From positions 2,803,001-2,867,000 of the forward strand of contig NZ_CP039690.1 in the NCBI RefSeq assembly GCF_005144885.1: a DNA stretch of 64,000 bases, written 5' to 3'. Shown one piece after another: positions 43,113-51,375 of the stretch; position 1 is the stretch's first letter, and every line of letters begins with the position of its first letter. Under the pieces are notes generated by a model. That model was not told the DNA's origin, searched no databases, and worked only from the letters and a program-made list of their open reading frames with translations. Source of the stretch: Phreatobacter stygius. GTDB taxonomy: Bacteria > Pseudomonadota > Alphaproteobacteria > Rhizobiales > Phreatobacteraceae. The position numbers were made by a program, and so were the translations under genes.

Positions 43113-43696
43113 CCGGCCGTCGCGGCAAGAAGCTCTCCGCCGAGGACAGGACGTTGTGGTCGCATGTGGCGCGCAGCGTCACGCCGCTCGATCCGGCACG
43201 CGCCGCCGACCTCCTGGCCGAACCCGCCGAAGACGTCGTCCAGAAGCCCGAGCCCGCGGCCAAGGCGGTCGCCGCGACCAGGATCGCCAAGGCCGCGCTG
43301 CCGGCGCCGCCGCCGCTCGCGCCGCTGGAAAAGCGCCTGCGCCAGCGCCTGACGCGTGGCCAGGCCGATGTCGACGCCAGGCTCGACCTGCATGGCCTGA
43401 CCCAGGAGGCCGCGCATCGGCGGCTGCTGACCTTTCTGCGCCGGGCCCAGCTCGAAGGTTTCCGGGTGGTGATCGTCATCACCGGCAAGGGCGCGCCGAA
43501 ACGGACGGCCGCCTTTGACACGGCGGACTGGAGTTCCGATCCGTTCGCCGGCCGCGGCGTGCTGCGCCGCATGGTGCCGCATTGGCTGACCTTGCCGGAA
43601 ATGCGGTCGCTGGTGATCGGTTTCGAAGAGGCGGCCATTGGCCATGGCGGCGCCGGCGCGCTCTATGTCCGCATTCGCCGGCCGGCCGGGGGCTGA
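43109..43696 (+). CDS. Smr-domain protein (MutS2 C-terminal-like nuclease domain)
   Basis: A 195-residue protein with a charged, alanine/proline-rich N-terminal half. The Smr domain from about residue 88 contains ARLDLHGLTQEAAHRRLLTF, VVIVITGKGAPKR (the GKG motif) and GVLRRMVPHWLTLPEM. Smr domains nick DNA or RNA. The protein starts MTGRRGKKLSAEDRTLWSHV, standard for this alphaproteobacterial group. Translation is coupled to mltA by the ATGA overlap. Confidence 0.92.
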   Translation: MTGRRGKKLSAEDRTLWSHVARSVTPLDPARAADLLAEPAEDVVQKPEPAAKAVAATRIAKAALPAPPPLAPLEKRLRQRLTRGQADVDARLDLHGLTQEAAHRRLLTFLRRAQLEGFRVVIVITGKGAPKRTAAFDTADWSSDPFAGRGVLRRMVPHWLTLPEMRSLVIGFEEAAIGHGGAGALYVRIRRPAGG

Positions 43697-43791
43697 CCGG
43701 CGCGATTTGATCGGACCTGTGGCCGCCCGGCTCTTGACCTGACCGATCTGCCGATCAATCGTCCAGCGAATCTTATTCGGAGTGCCATGCC

Positions 43792-44328
43792 ATGCGGATT
43801 CCTGCCCTTCTCGCTTCAGCCGCCGGATTGACGATCGCGCTCAACGGCGCGGCTCTCGGGCAGGACAGGGCACGCGGGCTCGGCGGCACGACGCTGACCA
43901 CCAGCCGCATCGACCCCGATACCGGCGGATTTCGCGGCGGATCCAGCGGTTACGGTATTCCAGGCGGGCTGATCTTCCGCGATCCGCGCTTCCAGAATGT
44001 CCTGCTGCCCTGCGACGATCCGCAGGCGCTGACCACCGTGAGCCAGCGCTTCGCCGAAAAGGAAGGCCAGTTCTGGAATTCGGCGCTGACCATTGCCGGC
44101 TTCGACCGCATCCGGCAGGTCTCGATCAATCCCTGGGGCCGCAACAATATTCCGCGCATCTATTGCTCGGCGCGCGCCCACCTGTCGGATGGCCGCGTCC
44201 GCACGGTCGATTATGCCATCATGGAAGACCAGAGCATCATCGGCTATACCTGGGGTGTCGAATGGTGCGTGCGCGGCCTCGATCGCGGCTGGAGTTTCGC
44301 GCCCAATTGCCGGATGGCGCGGCCCTGA
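43792..44328 (+). CDS. Secreted conserved hypothetical protein
   Basis: A 178-residue protein with a Sec signal peptide (MRIPALLASAAGLTIALNGA, cleavage near ALG|Q). The mature domain has four cysteines (LLPCDD, IYCSAR, EWCVR, PNCRM), enough for two disulfides. It also has a pattern of short beta strands (NSALTIAGFDRIRQVSINPW, HLSDGRVRTVDYAIMEDQSI). I recall similar proteins in Hyphomicrobiales but no function. GGAG stands nine bases upstream of the ATG. It precedes the RNase T2 gene by 95 bp. Confidence 0.78.
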   Translation: MRIPALLASAAGLTIALNGAALGQDRARGLGGTTLTTSRIDPDTGGFRGGSSGYGIPGGLIFRDPRFQNVLLPCDDPQALTTVSQRFAEKEGQFWNSALTIAGFDRIRQVSINPWGRNNIPRIYCSARAHLSDGRVRTVDYAIMEDQSIIGYTWGVEWCVRGLDRGWSFAPNCRMARP

Positions 44329-44423
44329 CGGACGTGGCTTCGCCCAGGCATCCGCTAAAATACGTTCTTTCTTTGTTCTCGTTTGCTGACTAGCCTTCCG
44401 GGCAGTTCAACGGGAGGTTGATC

Positions 44424-45119
44424 ATGTCGGTTGCGATCTCGAAGCGTCTGCGCGCGCTCGTCCTTGGCAGTGCCTTGCTGGTCTCGGCCGGGGCTGGCGC
44501 TGCCTTCGGCCAGGCGCGCCACGGCGCGACGCCGGGCGAGTTCGATTTTTACGTCCTGGCGCTGTCCTGGTCGCCGTCCTTCTGCGAGGCCCAGGGCGAA
44601 CGGTCGAGCCGTTCGATGCAATGCGCCGGCGAGCGGCCGTTCAGCTTCGTTGTCCATGGCCTCTGGCCGCAATTCACCCGCGGCTTCCCGGAATATTGCC
44701 AGGTTCCGGCGCCCGAGCTCGACCGGCGCGTGGTCAATGGCATGCTCGACATCATGCCGGCGCCGGGGCTGGTCCGTCAGCAATGGGCCAAGCACGGCAC
44801 CTGCTCGGGCGCGCGCTCGGCCAGCGCCTATTTCGAGACGGTCCGGCAAGCCCGCGCCAAGATCCGCATTCCGCAGGAATTCGAGAACATCACGGCGATC
44901 AAGACCGTCTCGCCCGACGAGGTCGAGGACGCCTTCGTGCGCGTCAATCCGGGCCTGGCGCGCGACATGATCAGTGTGCAATGCGACAGCCAGCGGCTGC
45001 GCGAGGTGCGCATCTGCATTGGCCGCGACATGAACTTCACCGCCTGCGAGGAAGCCGAGCGGCGCGCCTGCCGGCGCGAGCAGCTGGTACTGCCGCCGGC
45101 CCGGGCCGGCCGCAGCTGA
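44424..45119 (+). CDS. Ribonuclease T2 family protein
   Basis: A 231-residue secreted RNase. After the signal peptide (LVLGSALLVSAGAGAAFGQA) both catalytic blocks are intact: CAS I FVVHGLWPQ with H78 and CAS II WAKHGTCSG with H124. Several cysteines (C54, C67, C92, C127 and others) are placed for disulfides. It would degrade RNA in the periplasm or outside to 2',3'-cyclic nucleotides. ATG 44424 has GGAGG six bases upstream; the TTG two codons earlier overlaps it. The gene is convergent with the E1 gene. Confidence 0.93.
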   Translation: MSVAISKRLRALVLGSALLVSAGAGAAFGQARHGATPGEFDFYVLALSWSPSFCEAQGERSSRSMQCAGERPFSFVVHGLWPQFTRGFPEYCQVPAPELDRRVVNGMLDIMPAPGLVRQQWAKHGTCSGARSASAYFETVRQARAKIRIPQEFENITAIKTVSPDEVEDAFVRVNPGLARDMISVQCDSQRLREVRICIGRDMNFTACEEAERRACRREQLVLPPARAGRS

Positions 45120-45136
45120 GGCCTCGGACCGCCGTC

Positions 45137-45160
45137 GGCACGTCCTGCGGCACGTCCTGC
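45137..45160. repeat. Tandem 12-bp duplication
   Basis: GGCACGTCCTGC occurs twice in direct tandem in the 63-bp gap between the convergent RNase T2 and E1 genes. It is probably a slippage product; no function is suggested. Confidence 0.7.
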
Positions 45161-45182
45161 GTCGATCATGCCGTTCAGGCCG

Positions 45183-47576
45183 TCAGGGCAGCGCCGCCAG
45201 ATAGCGCACCGGACGCCCGGCGATCACGGCCTGCGCCGCATGCAGGATGGCGTTGGTGTCGATGCCGAAATGGCGATAGAGGTCGCCGACCGTGCCGGTC
45301 TGGCCGAAATGCTCGACGCCGAGCGATTTCAGCCGGTGGCCGTGCACCGAGCCGATCCAGGCAAGCGCGGCCGGGTGGCCGTCGATCACGGTCACCAAAC
45401 CGCATTCGCGCGACAGGGGCTGGATCAGCCGCTCGATATGACTGGTGGCATTGCCAATCCCGCGCTGGCGCGCCCGTTCGGCGGCGGTCCATCCGGCGTT
45501 CAGCCGGTCGGCCGAGGTGATCGCCAGCACGCCGACGTCCCGGTGGCTTTCGGCCAGCAGCCCGGCGGCGGCGATCGCTTCCGGCGCCACCGTGCCGGTA
45601 TAGGCAATCACCACCTGGCAGTTCGGGCCGGGCCGGCGCATCCAATAGGCGCCGTTGACGATGTCGCGTTGCAGCGCCGCCGTCATGGCCCGTTGCGGCT
45701 GGTCGATCGTGCGGGTCGACAACCGCAGATAGACCGAGCCGCCGGTCTCGTCGCGCAGCCAGTTGGCCTCGTCCGGATCATCGCCGCCGTCGCGCTGCAT
45801 ATAGTCGAAGCCGAACTGCATGATGGTTGCGAGTTCGTCGACGAAAGCCGGCTCGAAGGCGGCGAGCCCGTCCTGGGCAATGCCGATCAGCGGCGTCGCG
45901 ATCGACTGGTGGGCGCCGCCCTCGGGCGCCAGCGTCACGCCTGACGGTGTCGCCACCAGCATGAAACGGGCATCCTGGTAACAGGCATAGTTGAGCGCAT
46001 CGAGGCCGCGCTGGATGAACGGGTCATAAAGCGTGCCGACCGGCAGCAGCCTTTCGCCGTGGATCGAATGGGACAGGCCGAGCGCCGACAGCATGATGAA
46101 CAGGTTCATCTCGGCAATACCCAGCTCGATATGCTGGCCCTTGGGCGAGAAGTCCCAGTTGAAGGTCGAGGGGATCCGCTCCTGCTTGAACGTATCGGCG
46201 AGCGACTCGCGGGCGAACAGGCCGCGGCGATTGACGAAGGCGCCGAGATTGGTCGACACCGTGACATCGGGCGAGGCGGTGACGATCCGGTCGGCGAAGG
46301 TCGTATCCGAGCGGGCGATCTCGTTGAGGATCAGGCCGAAACCCTGCTGCGTCGACATCGCCGCCTGGGCCGGCCAGGCCAGCGTCTCCGGCACCGGAAT
46401 TTTCGGCGCGGTCAGGCGCCGGGCGCCCTTGCGTGCGAAGGGAACCTTGGCGAGGAAGCTTTCGAGCTCGGCCGGCGCCACCGTCAGCCCCTCGAACCTG
46501 TCCCACTCGTGGCCGGTGCGGACGTTCATCGCGCCGCGCAGGGCGTCCATCTGGCCTGATGTCATCAGGCCGGCATGGTTGTCCTTGTGGCCCTGCAGCG
46601 GCAGGCCGAAACCCTTGATCGTATAGGCGATGAAACAGACCGGTCGGTCATGGTCGATCCGCTCGAAGGCCTCCAGCAGCAGCGCCAGGTCATGGCCGCC
46701 GAGATTGGTCATCAGCCGGGCGAGCTCGGCATCCGAGCGCTTGTCGATCAACCGGGTCACCGGGCCCTGGTCGCCGATATCGTCGGTGAGCCGCTTGCGC
46801 CAGGCCGCTCCCCCCTGGAAGCACAGGGCCGAAAACAGCTGGTTCGGGCAAGTGTCGATCCAGGCCCTGAGCCGTTCGCCGCCGGGTTCGGCGAAGGCCG
46901 CCTCCTGCAGCTTGCCATGTTTCAGGATGACCACGTCCCAGCCGAAATTGCGGAACATCGCCTCGAACCGTTCCCACAGGCCCTCGCGGATCACCGCGTC
47001 CAGGCTCTGCCGGTTGTAATCGACCACCCACCAGGTGTTGCGCAGGCCATGCTTCCAGCCCTCGATCAGCGCCTCGTAGATATTGCCCTCGTCCATTTCG
47101 GCGTCGCCGATCAGCGCCACCATGCGGCCTTCCGCCTGGCTCCTGGCCCAGCCATGGGCCTTCACATAGTCTTGCACCAGCGAGGAGAACAGCGTCTGGG
47201 CAACGCCCAAGCCGACCGACCCGGTCGAGAAATCGACGTCGTCGCCATCCTTGGTGCGTGAGGGATAGCTCTGGGCGCCCTTGTAGCCGCGGAAATTCTC
47301 CAGCTTGGCGCGCGTCTGATTGCCGAACAGATATTGGATGGCGTGGAAATTCGGGCTGGCATGCGGCTTCACCGCCACCCGGTCGTCGGGCCTGAGCACC
47401 GCAAAATAGAGCGCCGTCATGATGGTCGCGAGCGACGCCGAAGACGCCTGGTGGCCGCCGACCTTCATGCCGTCAGGGCTGTCGCGCAGGTGATTGGCAT
47501 GATGGATGGTCCAGGACGCGAGCCACAGCACCTTCTGTTCAAGGGCGGTCAAGGCGGTCAGGCGGCGATCGGTCAT
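45183..47576 (-). CDS. Homodimeric 2-oxoacid dehydrogenase E1 / transketolase-like protein (MdeB-like)
   Basis: A 797-residue thiamine-diphosphate enzyme of the homodimeric pyruvate dehydrogenase E1 type. The ThDP-binding motif is GDAEMDEGNIYEALIEGWKH (about 157-176) with N187 in VVDYNRQSLD; the N-terminal SSASLATIMTALYF and the second domain HIELGIAEMNLFIMLSALGL fit. No E2 or E3 gene is adjacent. The pairing with a divergent Lrp-type regulator recalls mdeR-mdeB of Pseudomonas putida, where MdeB handles 2-oxobutyrate formed from methionine. This suggests 2-oxobutyrate or pyruvate as substrate, but that is inference. A methionine gamma-lyase gene is not present. Confidence 0.88.
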   Translation of the reverse strand: MTDRRLTALTALEQKVLWLASWTIHHANHLRDSPDGMKVGGHQASSASLATIMTALYFAVLRPDDRVAVKPHASPNFHAIQYLFGNQTRAKLENFRGYKGAQSYPSRTKDGDDVDFSTGSVGLGVAQTLFSSLVQDYVKAHGWARSQAEGRMVALIGDAEMDEGNIYEALIEGWKHGLRNTWWVVDYNRQSLDAVIREGLWERFEAMFRNFGWDVVILKHGKLQEAAFAEPGGERLRAWIDTCPNQLFSALCFQGGAAWRKRLTDDIGDQGPVTRLIDKRSDAELARLMTNLGGHDLALLLEAFERIDHDRPVCFIAYTIKGFGLPLQGHKDNHAGLMTSGQMDALRGAMNVRTGHEWDRFEGLTVAPAELESFLAKVPFARKGARRLTAPKIPVPETLAWPAQAAMSTQQGFGLILNEIARSDTTFADRIVTASPDVTVSTNLGAFVNRRGLFARESLADTFKQERIPSTFNWDFSPKGQHIELGIAEMNLFIMLSALGLSHSIHGERLLPVGTLYDPFIQRGLDALNYACYQDARFMLVATPSGVTLAPEGGAHQSIATPLIGIAQDGLAAFEPAFVDELATIMQFGFDYMQRDGGDDPDEANWLRDETGGSVYLRLSTRTIDQPQRAMTAALQRDIVNGAYWMRRPGPNCQVVIAYTGTVAPEAIAAAGLLAESHRDVGVLAITSADRLNAGWTAAERARQRGIGNATSHIERLIQPLSRECGLVTVIDGHPAALAWIGSVHGHRLKSLGVEHFGQTGTVGDLYRHFGIDTNAILHAAQAVIAGRPVRYLAALP

Positions 47577-47623
47577 GGCATTCCTCGGTCGCGCTTGTTG
47601 AGGTGGCGCGCATCGCGCGATCT

Positions 47624-47683
47624 TGCCAAAGGCGCGGGCGTCATGCCTGCCAAATTTGGCCATGGACGAAGCATCATTTGGCA
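47624..47683. promoter_or_regulatory. Ordered TGCCAAA half-site array (Lrp-type operator)
   Basis: In the 150-bp divergent spacer there are four copies of the half-site. They are TGCCAAA at 47624, a palindrome TGCCAAATTTGGCC at 47648-47661, and the reverse-orientation TTTGGCA at 47677. The outer sites are about 22-24 bp from the central ones, roughly two helical turns, and symmetric to within one base pair. This is how an octameric Lrp/AsnC protein would wrap DNA. Binding is inferred; the array is seen directly. Confidence 0.65.
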
Positions 47684-47726
47684 GTTAGCGCTAAGCCCGG
47701 GTTCATTTGAAGTCGAATTATCCAAT

Positions 47727-48188
47727 ATGCACCTCGACCAACTCGATCGCCGCATCCTCGCCGAGCTGCAGCGCGACGGCCGGATCACCAATCAGGCGCT
47801 GGCCGAGCGGGTCGGCCTGTCGGCAACGCCCTGTTTGCGCCGGGTCAAGCTCCTGGAGGCCGCCGGCATCATCAAGGGTTATGTCGCCATGGTCGACCAG
47901 AAGGCGGTCGACCTGCCGGTCAGCGTGTTCATTTCGATCAAGCTCGAGCGCCAGCGCGAGGAGGAGCTCGACCGCTTCGCCGGCGCGGTGGCGCGCTGGC
48001 CAGAGGTGATGGAATGCTACCTGATGACCGGCCAGCGCGACTATCTCCTGCGTGTCGTCTGCGCCGACCTGCCGGCCTATGAGCAGTTCCTCAAGGACAA
48101 GCTGACCCGCCTCGACGGCGTCGCCTCGATCGAATCGAGCTTCGCGCTGGCCCAGGTGAAACACACCAACGTGTTGCCGATCGCCTGA
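47727..48188 (+). CDS. Lrp/AsnC-family transcriptional regulator
   Basis: A 153-residue Lrp/AsnC protein. The N-terminal helix-turn-helix is LDQLDRRILAELQRDGRITN, then QALAERVGLSATPCLRRVKL (about residues 3-42). The C-terminal RAM ligand-binding domain (from about 60) has VMECYLMTGQRDYLLRVVCA. Its start is divergent from the E1 gene and separated by the TGCCAAA array. It likely controls both genes in response to an amino acid; methionine or a related compound is a guess from the MdeR parallel. Confidence 0.93.
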   Translation: MHLDQLDRRILAELQRDGRITNQALAERVGLSATPCLRRVKLLEAAGIIKGYVAMVDQKAVDLPVSVFISIKLERQREEELDRFAGAVARWPEVMECYLMTGQRDYLLRVVCADLPAYEQFLKDKLTRLDGVASIESSFALAQVKHTNVLPIA

Positions 48189-48289
48189 GATTCGGGCCAG
48201 GATCAGGCCGACCGTGCTGATTTGCCTGATTTTCGTCCCTTTGCCGCAGTGCTCTGCTGGCCCGATCAGCCCACCCCGGAAGGTTCGCC

Positions 48290-50149
48290 ATGTTTCGCCC
48301 GTCCCGCAGAACTGTCCTGACCCTGGCCGCGGCAAGTGCCGGCGCCGGCCTGCTGGCGCCCGAGGTGCTCGCCGACGCGGAACGCGAGACCCATGGCATC
48401 TCGTCCTTTGGCGATCTGAAATATGGCCCGGACTTCAAGCATTTCGACTTCGTCAATCCGCAGGCGCCGAAAGGCGGCGTGTTCAGCCACAGCCCGGCGA
48501 GCTGGGGTTTCAACCAGAACCCCACCACCTTCAACACCATGAACACCTTCGTGCTGCGCGGCGACGCGCCGCCGCAGCTCGACGGCATCTTCGCGAGCCT
48601 GATGTCGGGCGGCGGCGACGAACCCGATTCGCTTTACGGCCTGGTCGCCGAGCGCGTCCGCATTTCGGCCGATGGCCAGACCTACCGCTTCGTGCTGCGC
48701 GACATTGCGAAATTCCATGACGGCACGCCGATCACCGCGGCCGATGTCGCCTGGTCGATGATGACGCTGAAGGAGAAGGGCCATCCGATCCTGCGGGTGA
48801 TCCTGCGCGACCTTGCCGGCGCCGAGGCCGAGGGCGAAAAGCTGGTCAAGCTGACTTTTGCTCAAGGTCGCTCGCGTGATCTGCCGCTCACGGTTGCCGG
48901 CATGCCGATCCTGTCGAAGGCCTGGCATGCAACCCGCGATTTCGAGGCCTCGACCATGGAGCTGCCGCTCGGCTCGTCGGCCTACAAGGTCGGCCGTTTC
49001 GAGCCGGGCCGCTTCATCGAATATGAGCGGGTCAAGGATTGGTGGGGCGAGAAGCTGCCGGTCGCGGTCGGCCAGAACAATTTCGACGTCGTCCGGCTGG
49101 AATTCTTCCGCGACCGCGACGTCAGTTTCGAGGCCTTCAAGAGCCGCACCTACACCTTCCGCGAGGAGTTCGTCTCGCGCACCTGGGCAACCCAATATGA
49201 TTTTCCGGCGGCGCGCGATGGCCGGGTGATGCGCAAGGAGCTGCGCGACGAGACGCCATCAGGCGCCCAGGGCTGGTTCATCAATACGCGGCGCGAGAAA
49301 TTCCGCGACCCGAGAGTGCGCGAGGCCATCGGTCTCGCCTTCGATTTCGAATGGACCAACAAGAACGTCATGTTCGACACCTATAAGCGGACCCATTCGT
49401 TCTTCCAGAATTCGCCGATGATGGCCGTTGGCCCACCCTCGGCGGAAGAACTGGCGCTGCTCGAGCCGTTCCGCGACAAGCTGCCGGCGGAAGTGTTCGG
49501 CGAACCCTATTCGCCGCCGGTCTCCGATGGCTCCGGCCAGGATCGCAACCTCTTGCGCCGGGCCACCGCGCTGCTTCGCGAGGCGGGCTTTAGCCTGCGC
49601 GACAACAAACTCACCGACCCGCGCGGCCAGCCGATGACGATCGAATTTGTCGATTTCGACAATTCGCTCGAGCGCCATACCCAGCCCTTTGTCGCCAATC
49701 TGCGCCGGCTCGGCATCGAGGCGAACATTCGGCGGGTCGATTCCGCGCAATATCAGGCACGCCTGAAGGACTATGATTTCGACCTGACCATCCGGCGCTA
49801 TTCGCTGTCGCTGACCCCCGGCGAATCCATGCGGACCTTTTTCGGTTCGGCCAGTGGCCGCGAACCCGGCTCGAACAATCTCTCGGGCATTGCCGATCCG
49901 GTGCTCGACGCCTTGATCGAAAAGGCCCTGGTGGCGAAAAGCCGGCCCGAGCTGACGATGACCTGCAAGGCGATCGACCGGGTGCTGCGGGCCGGCCGCT
50001 ATTGGGTGCCCAACTGGTACCAGGGCGTCCACAAGATCGCCTATTGGGACATGTTCGGCTTCCCCGAGACCAAGCCGCGTTACGGCCGCGGCGCACCCGG
50101 CACCTGGTGGTTCGATCCGGTCAAGGCCGCGCGCATCAGCCAGGGCTGA
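48290..50149 (+). CDS. YejA-type extracellular solute-binding protein (Tat signal)
   Basis: A 619-residue SBP family 5 protein of the YejA branch, which binds oligopeptides such as microcin C. It begins MFRPSRRTVLTLAAASAGAG, a twin-arginine signal. HGISSFGDLKYGPDFKHFDF and VNPQAPKGG are YejA hallmarks, followed by RFVLRDIAKFHDGTPITAAD and YAR-type GAQGWFINTRREKFRDPRVR. GGAAGG six bases before the ATG is a strong ribosome-binding site. No yejBEF permease or ATPase gene is adjacent, so this is an orphan that must use a transporter coded elsewhere. Confidence 0.92.
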   Translation: MFRPSRRTVLTLAAASAGAGLLAPEVLADAERETHGISSFGDLKYGPDFKHFDFVNPQAPKGGVFSHSPASWGFNQNPTTFNTMNTFVLRGDAPPQLDGIFASLMSGGGDEPDSLYGLVAERVRISADGQTYRFVLRDIAKFHDGTPITAADVAWSMMTLKEKGHPILRVILRDLAGAEAEGEKLVKLTFAQGRSRDLPLTVAGMPILSKAWHATRDFEASTMELPLGSSAYKVGRFEPGRFIEYERVKDWWGEKLPVAVGQNNFDVVRLEFFRDRDVSFEAFKSRTYTFREEFVSRTWATQYDFPAARDGRVMRKELRDETPSGAQGWFINTRREKFRDPRVREAIGLAFDFEWTNKNVMFDTYKRTHSFFQNSPMMAVGPPSAEELALLEPFRDKLPAEVFGEPYSPPVSDGSGQDRNLLRRATALLREAGFSLRDNKLTDPRGQPMTIEFVDFDNSLERHTQPFVANLRRLGIEANIRRVDSAQYQARLKDYDFDLTIRRYSLSLTPGESMRTFFGSASGREPGSNNLSGIADPVLDALIEKALVAKSRPELTMTCKAIDRVLRAGRYWVPNWYQGVHKIAYWDMFGFPETKPRYGRGAPGTWWFDPVKAARISQG

Positions 50150-50168
50150 AGCGGGCGCCGACACGGCG

Positions 50169-51305
50169 CTACAGCCCCATCTGGCGGCCGGCGAGATCCT
50201 TCATGATCTCCTCGGTGCCGCCGCCGATGGCATTGACCTTCACTTCGCGATAGATCCGCTCGACCTTGCCGCCGCGCATGAAGCCGGCGCCGCCGAAGAT
50301 CTGCACGGCCTCGGAGGCGCAGAAGGCCATGGTCTGGGTGGCCTGGTTCTTCAGCATGCAGATCTCGGCGACCGGGTTCTCGCCCTGCTCCAGCCGCCAG
50401 GTCAGCATTTCCAGCCAGGCCTGGCTCGCCGCCACGCGCTCGGCCATGTCGACCAGCTTGTGCCGGATCACCTGGTGCTGGGTCAGCGGCTTGCCGAAGG
50501 TCTGCCGTTCTTTGGCATAAGTCCTTGCCTCGTCGAGGCAAACCTCGGCGAAGGCGGTGCAGCCGGCCGCCATGGTCAGGCGCTCGTGGTTGAAATTGCG
50601 CATGACGATCTTGAAGCCCTGGCCCTCTTCACCGATCAGGTTCTCTGTGGGCACGCGGACATCATCGAAATGCAGGGTCGCGGTGTCGGAGGCCCACCAG
50701 CCCATCTTCTTCAACGGCGTGCGTGAGAAGCCGGGGCTGTCGCGCTCGATCAAGAGCAGGCTGACGCCGCCGGCGCCGGGGCCGCCGGTGCGCACGGCCA
50801 CGGTGTAATAGTCCGCCCGCATGCCCGAGGTGATGAAGGTCTTCTCGCCATTGACGACATAATGGTCGCCCTGCCGGCGGGCGCTGGTCCGCAGATTGGC
50901 GACATCCGAGCCGCCGCTCGGTTCGGTGATGGCGAGCGCCGAAATCTTCGCGCCCGACAGGATCTGCGGCAAGACCCGCGCCTTGACCTCCGGCGTGGCG
51001 GCGAGCGCGATCGGCGGCGCGCCGATGGCATGGCTCATCAGGCTGGCGCTGACACCGCCCGAACCCGGCCTGGCCAGTTCCTGCACCGCGACAAGCCACA
51101 TGAACCGGTCGGCCGCGACCCCGCCATAGGCCTCGGGAAAGCCGAGGCCGATCAGGCCGATCTCGGCGGCCTTGCGGTAGAGCTCGCGGGGGAATTCTTC
51201 CTGTTCGTCCCAGGCTTGGGCATAGGGCTCGATTTCGCGCGCGACGAAGCGGCGAACCACGTCGCGAAAGGCCTCGTGGTCGGCCGTATAGAACGGACTG
51301 GCCAA
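50169..51305 (-). CDS. Acyl-CoA dehydrogenase
   Basis: A 378-residue flavin enzyme. Signatures are ALAITEPSGGSDVANLRTSA (FAD-binding, about 127-146), GFKIVMRNFNHERLTMAAGC, TQTMAFCASEAVQIFGGAGF and the terminal REVKVNAIGGGTEEIMKDLA with the catalytic-base glutamate E365/E366. It would introduce a 2,3 double bond in an acyl-CoA. The start is TTG at 51305 with AGGA seven bases upstream. It is the last gene of the leftward catabolic cluster; the neighbouring acyl-CoA carboxylase suggests a branched or short-chain substrate. Confidence 0.93.
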   Translation of the reverse strand: MASPFYTADHEAFRDVVRRFVAREIEPYAQAWDEQEEFPRELYRKAAEIGLIGLGFPEAYGGVAADRFMWLVAVQELARPGSGGVSASLMSHAIGAPPIALAATPEVKARVLPQILSGAKISALAITEPSGGSDVANLRTSARRQGDHYVVNGEKTFITSGMRADYYTVAVRTGGPGAGGVSLLLIERDSPGFSRTPLKKMGWWASDTATLHFDDVRVPTENLIGEEGQGFKIVMRNFNHERLTMAAGCTAFAEVCLDEARTYAKERQTFGKPLTQHQVIRHKLVDMAERVAASQAWLEMLTWRLEQGENPVAEICMLKNQATQTMAFCASEAVQIFGGAGFMRGGKVERIYREVKVNAIGGGTEEIMKDLAGRQMGL

Positions 51306-51375
51306 AGCGCGGTCCTCATGTCGGTGGTCGGGGTGAGCGCCGCCGGGAGGCCCGGCGGCGCGGGTGTCGCCTGGC

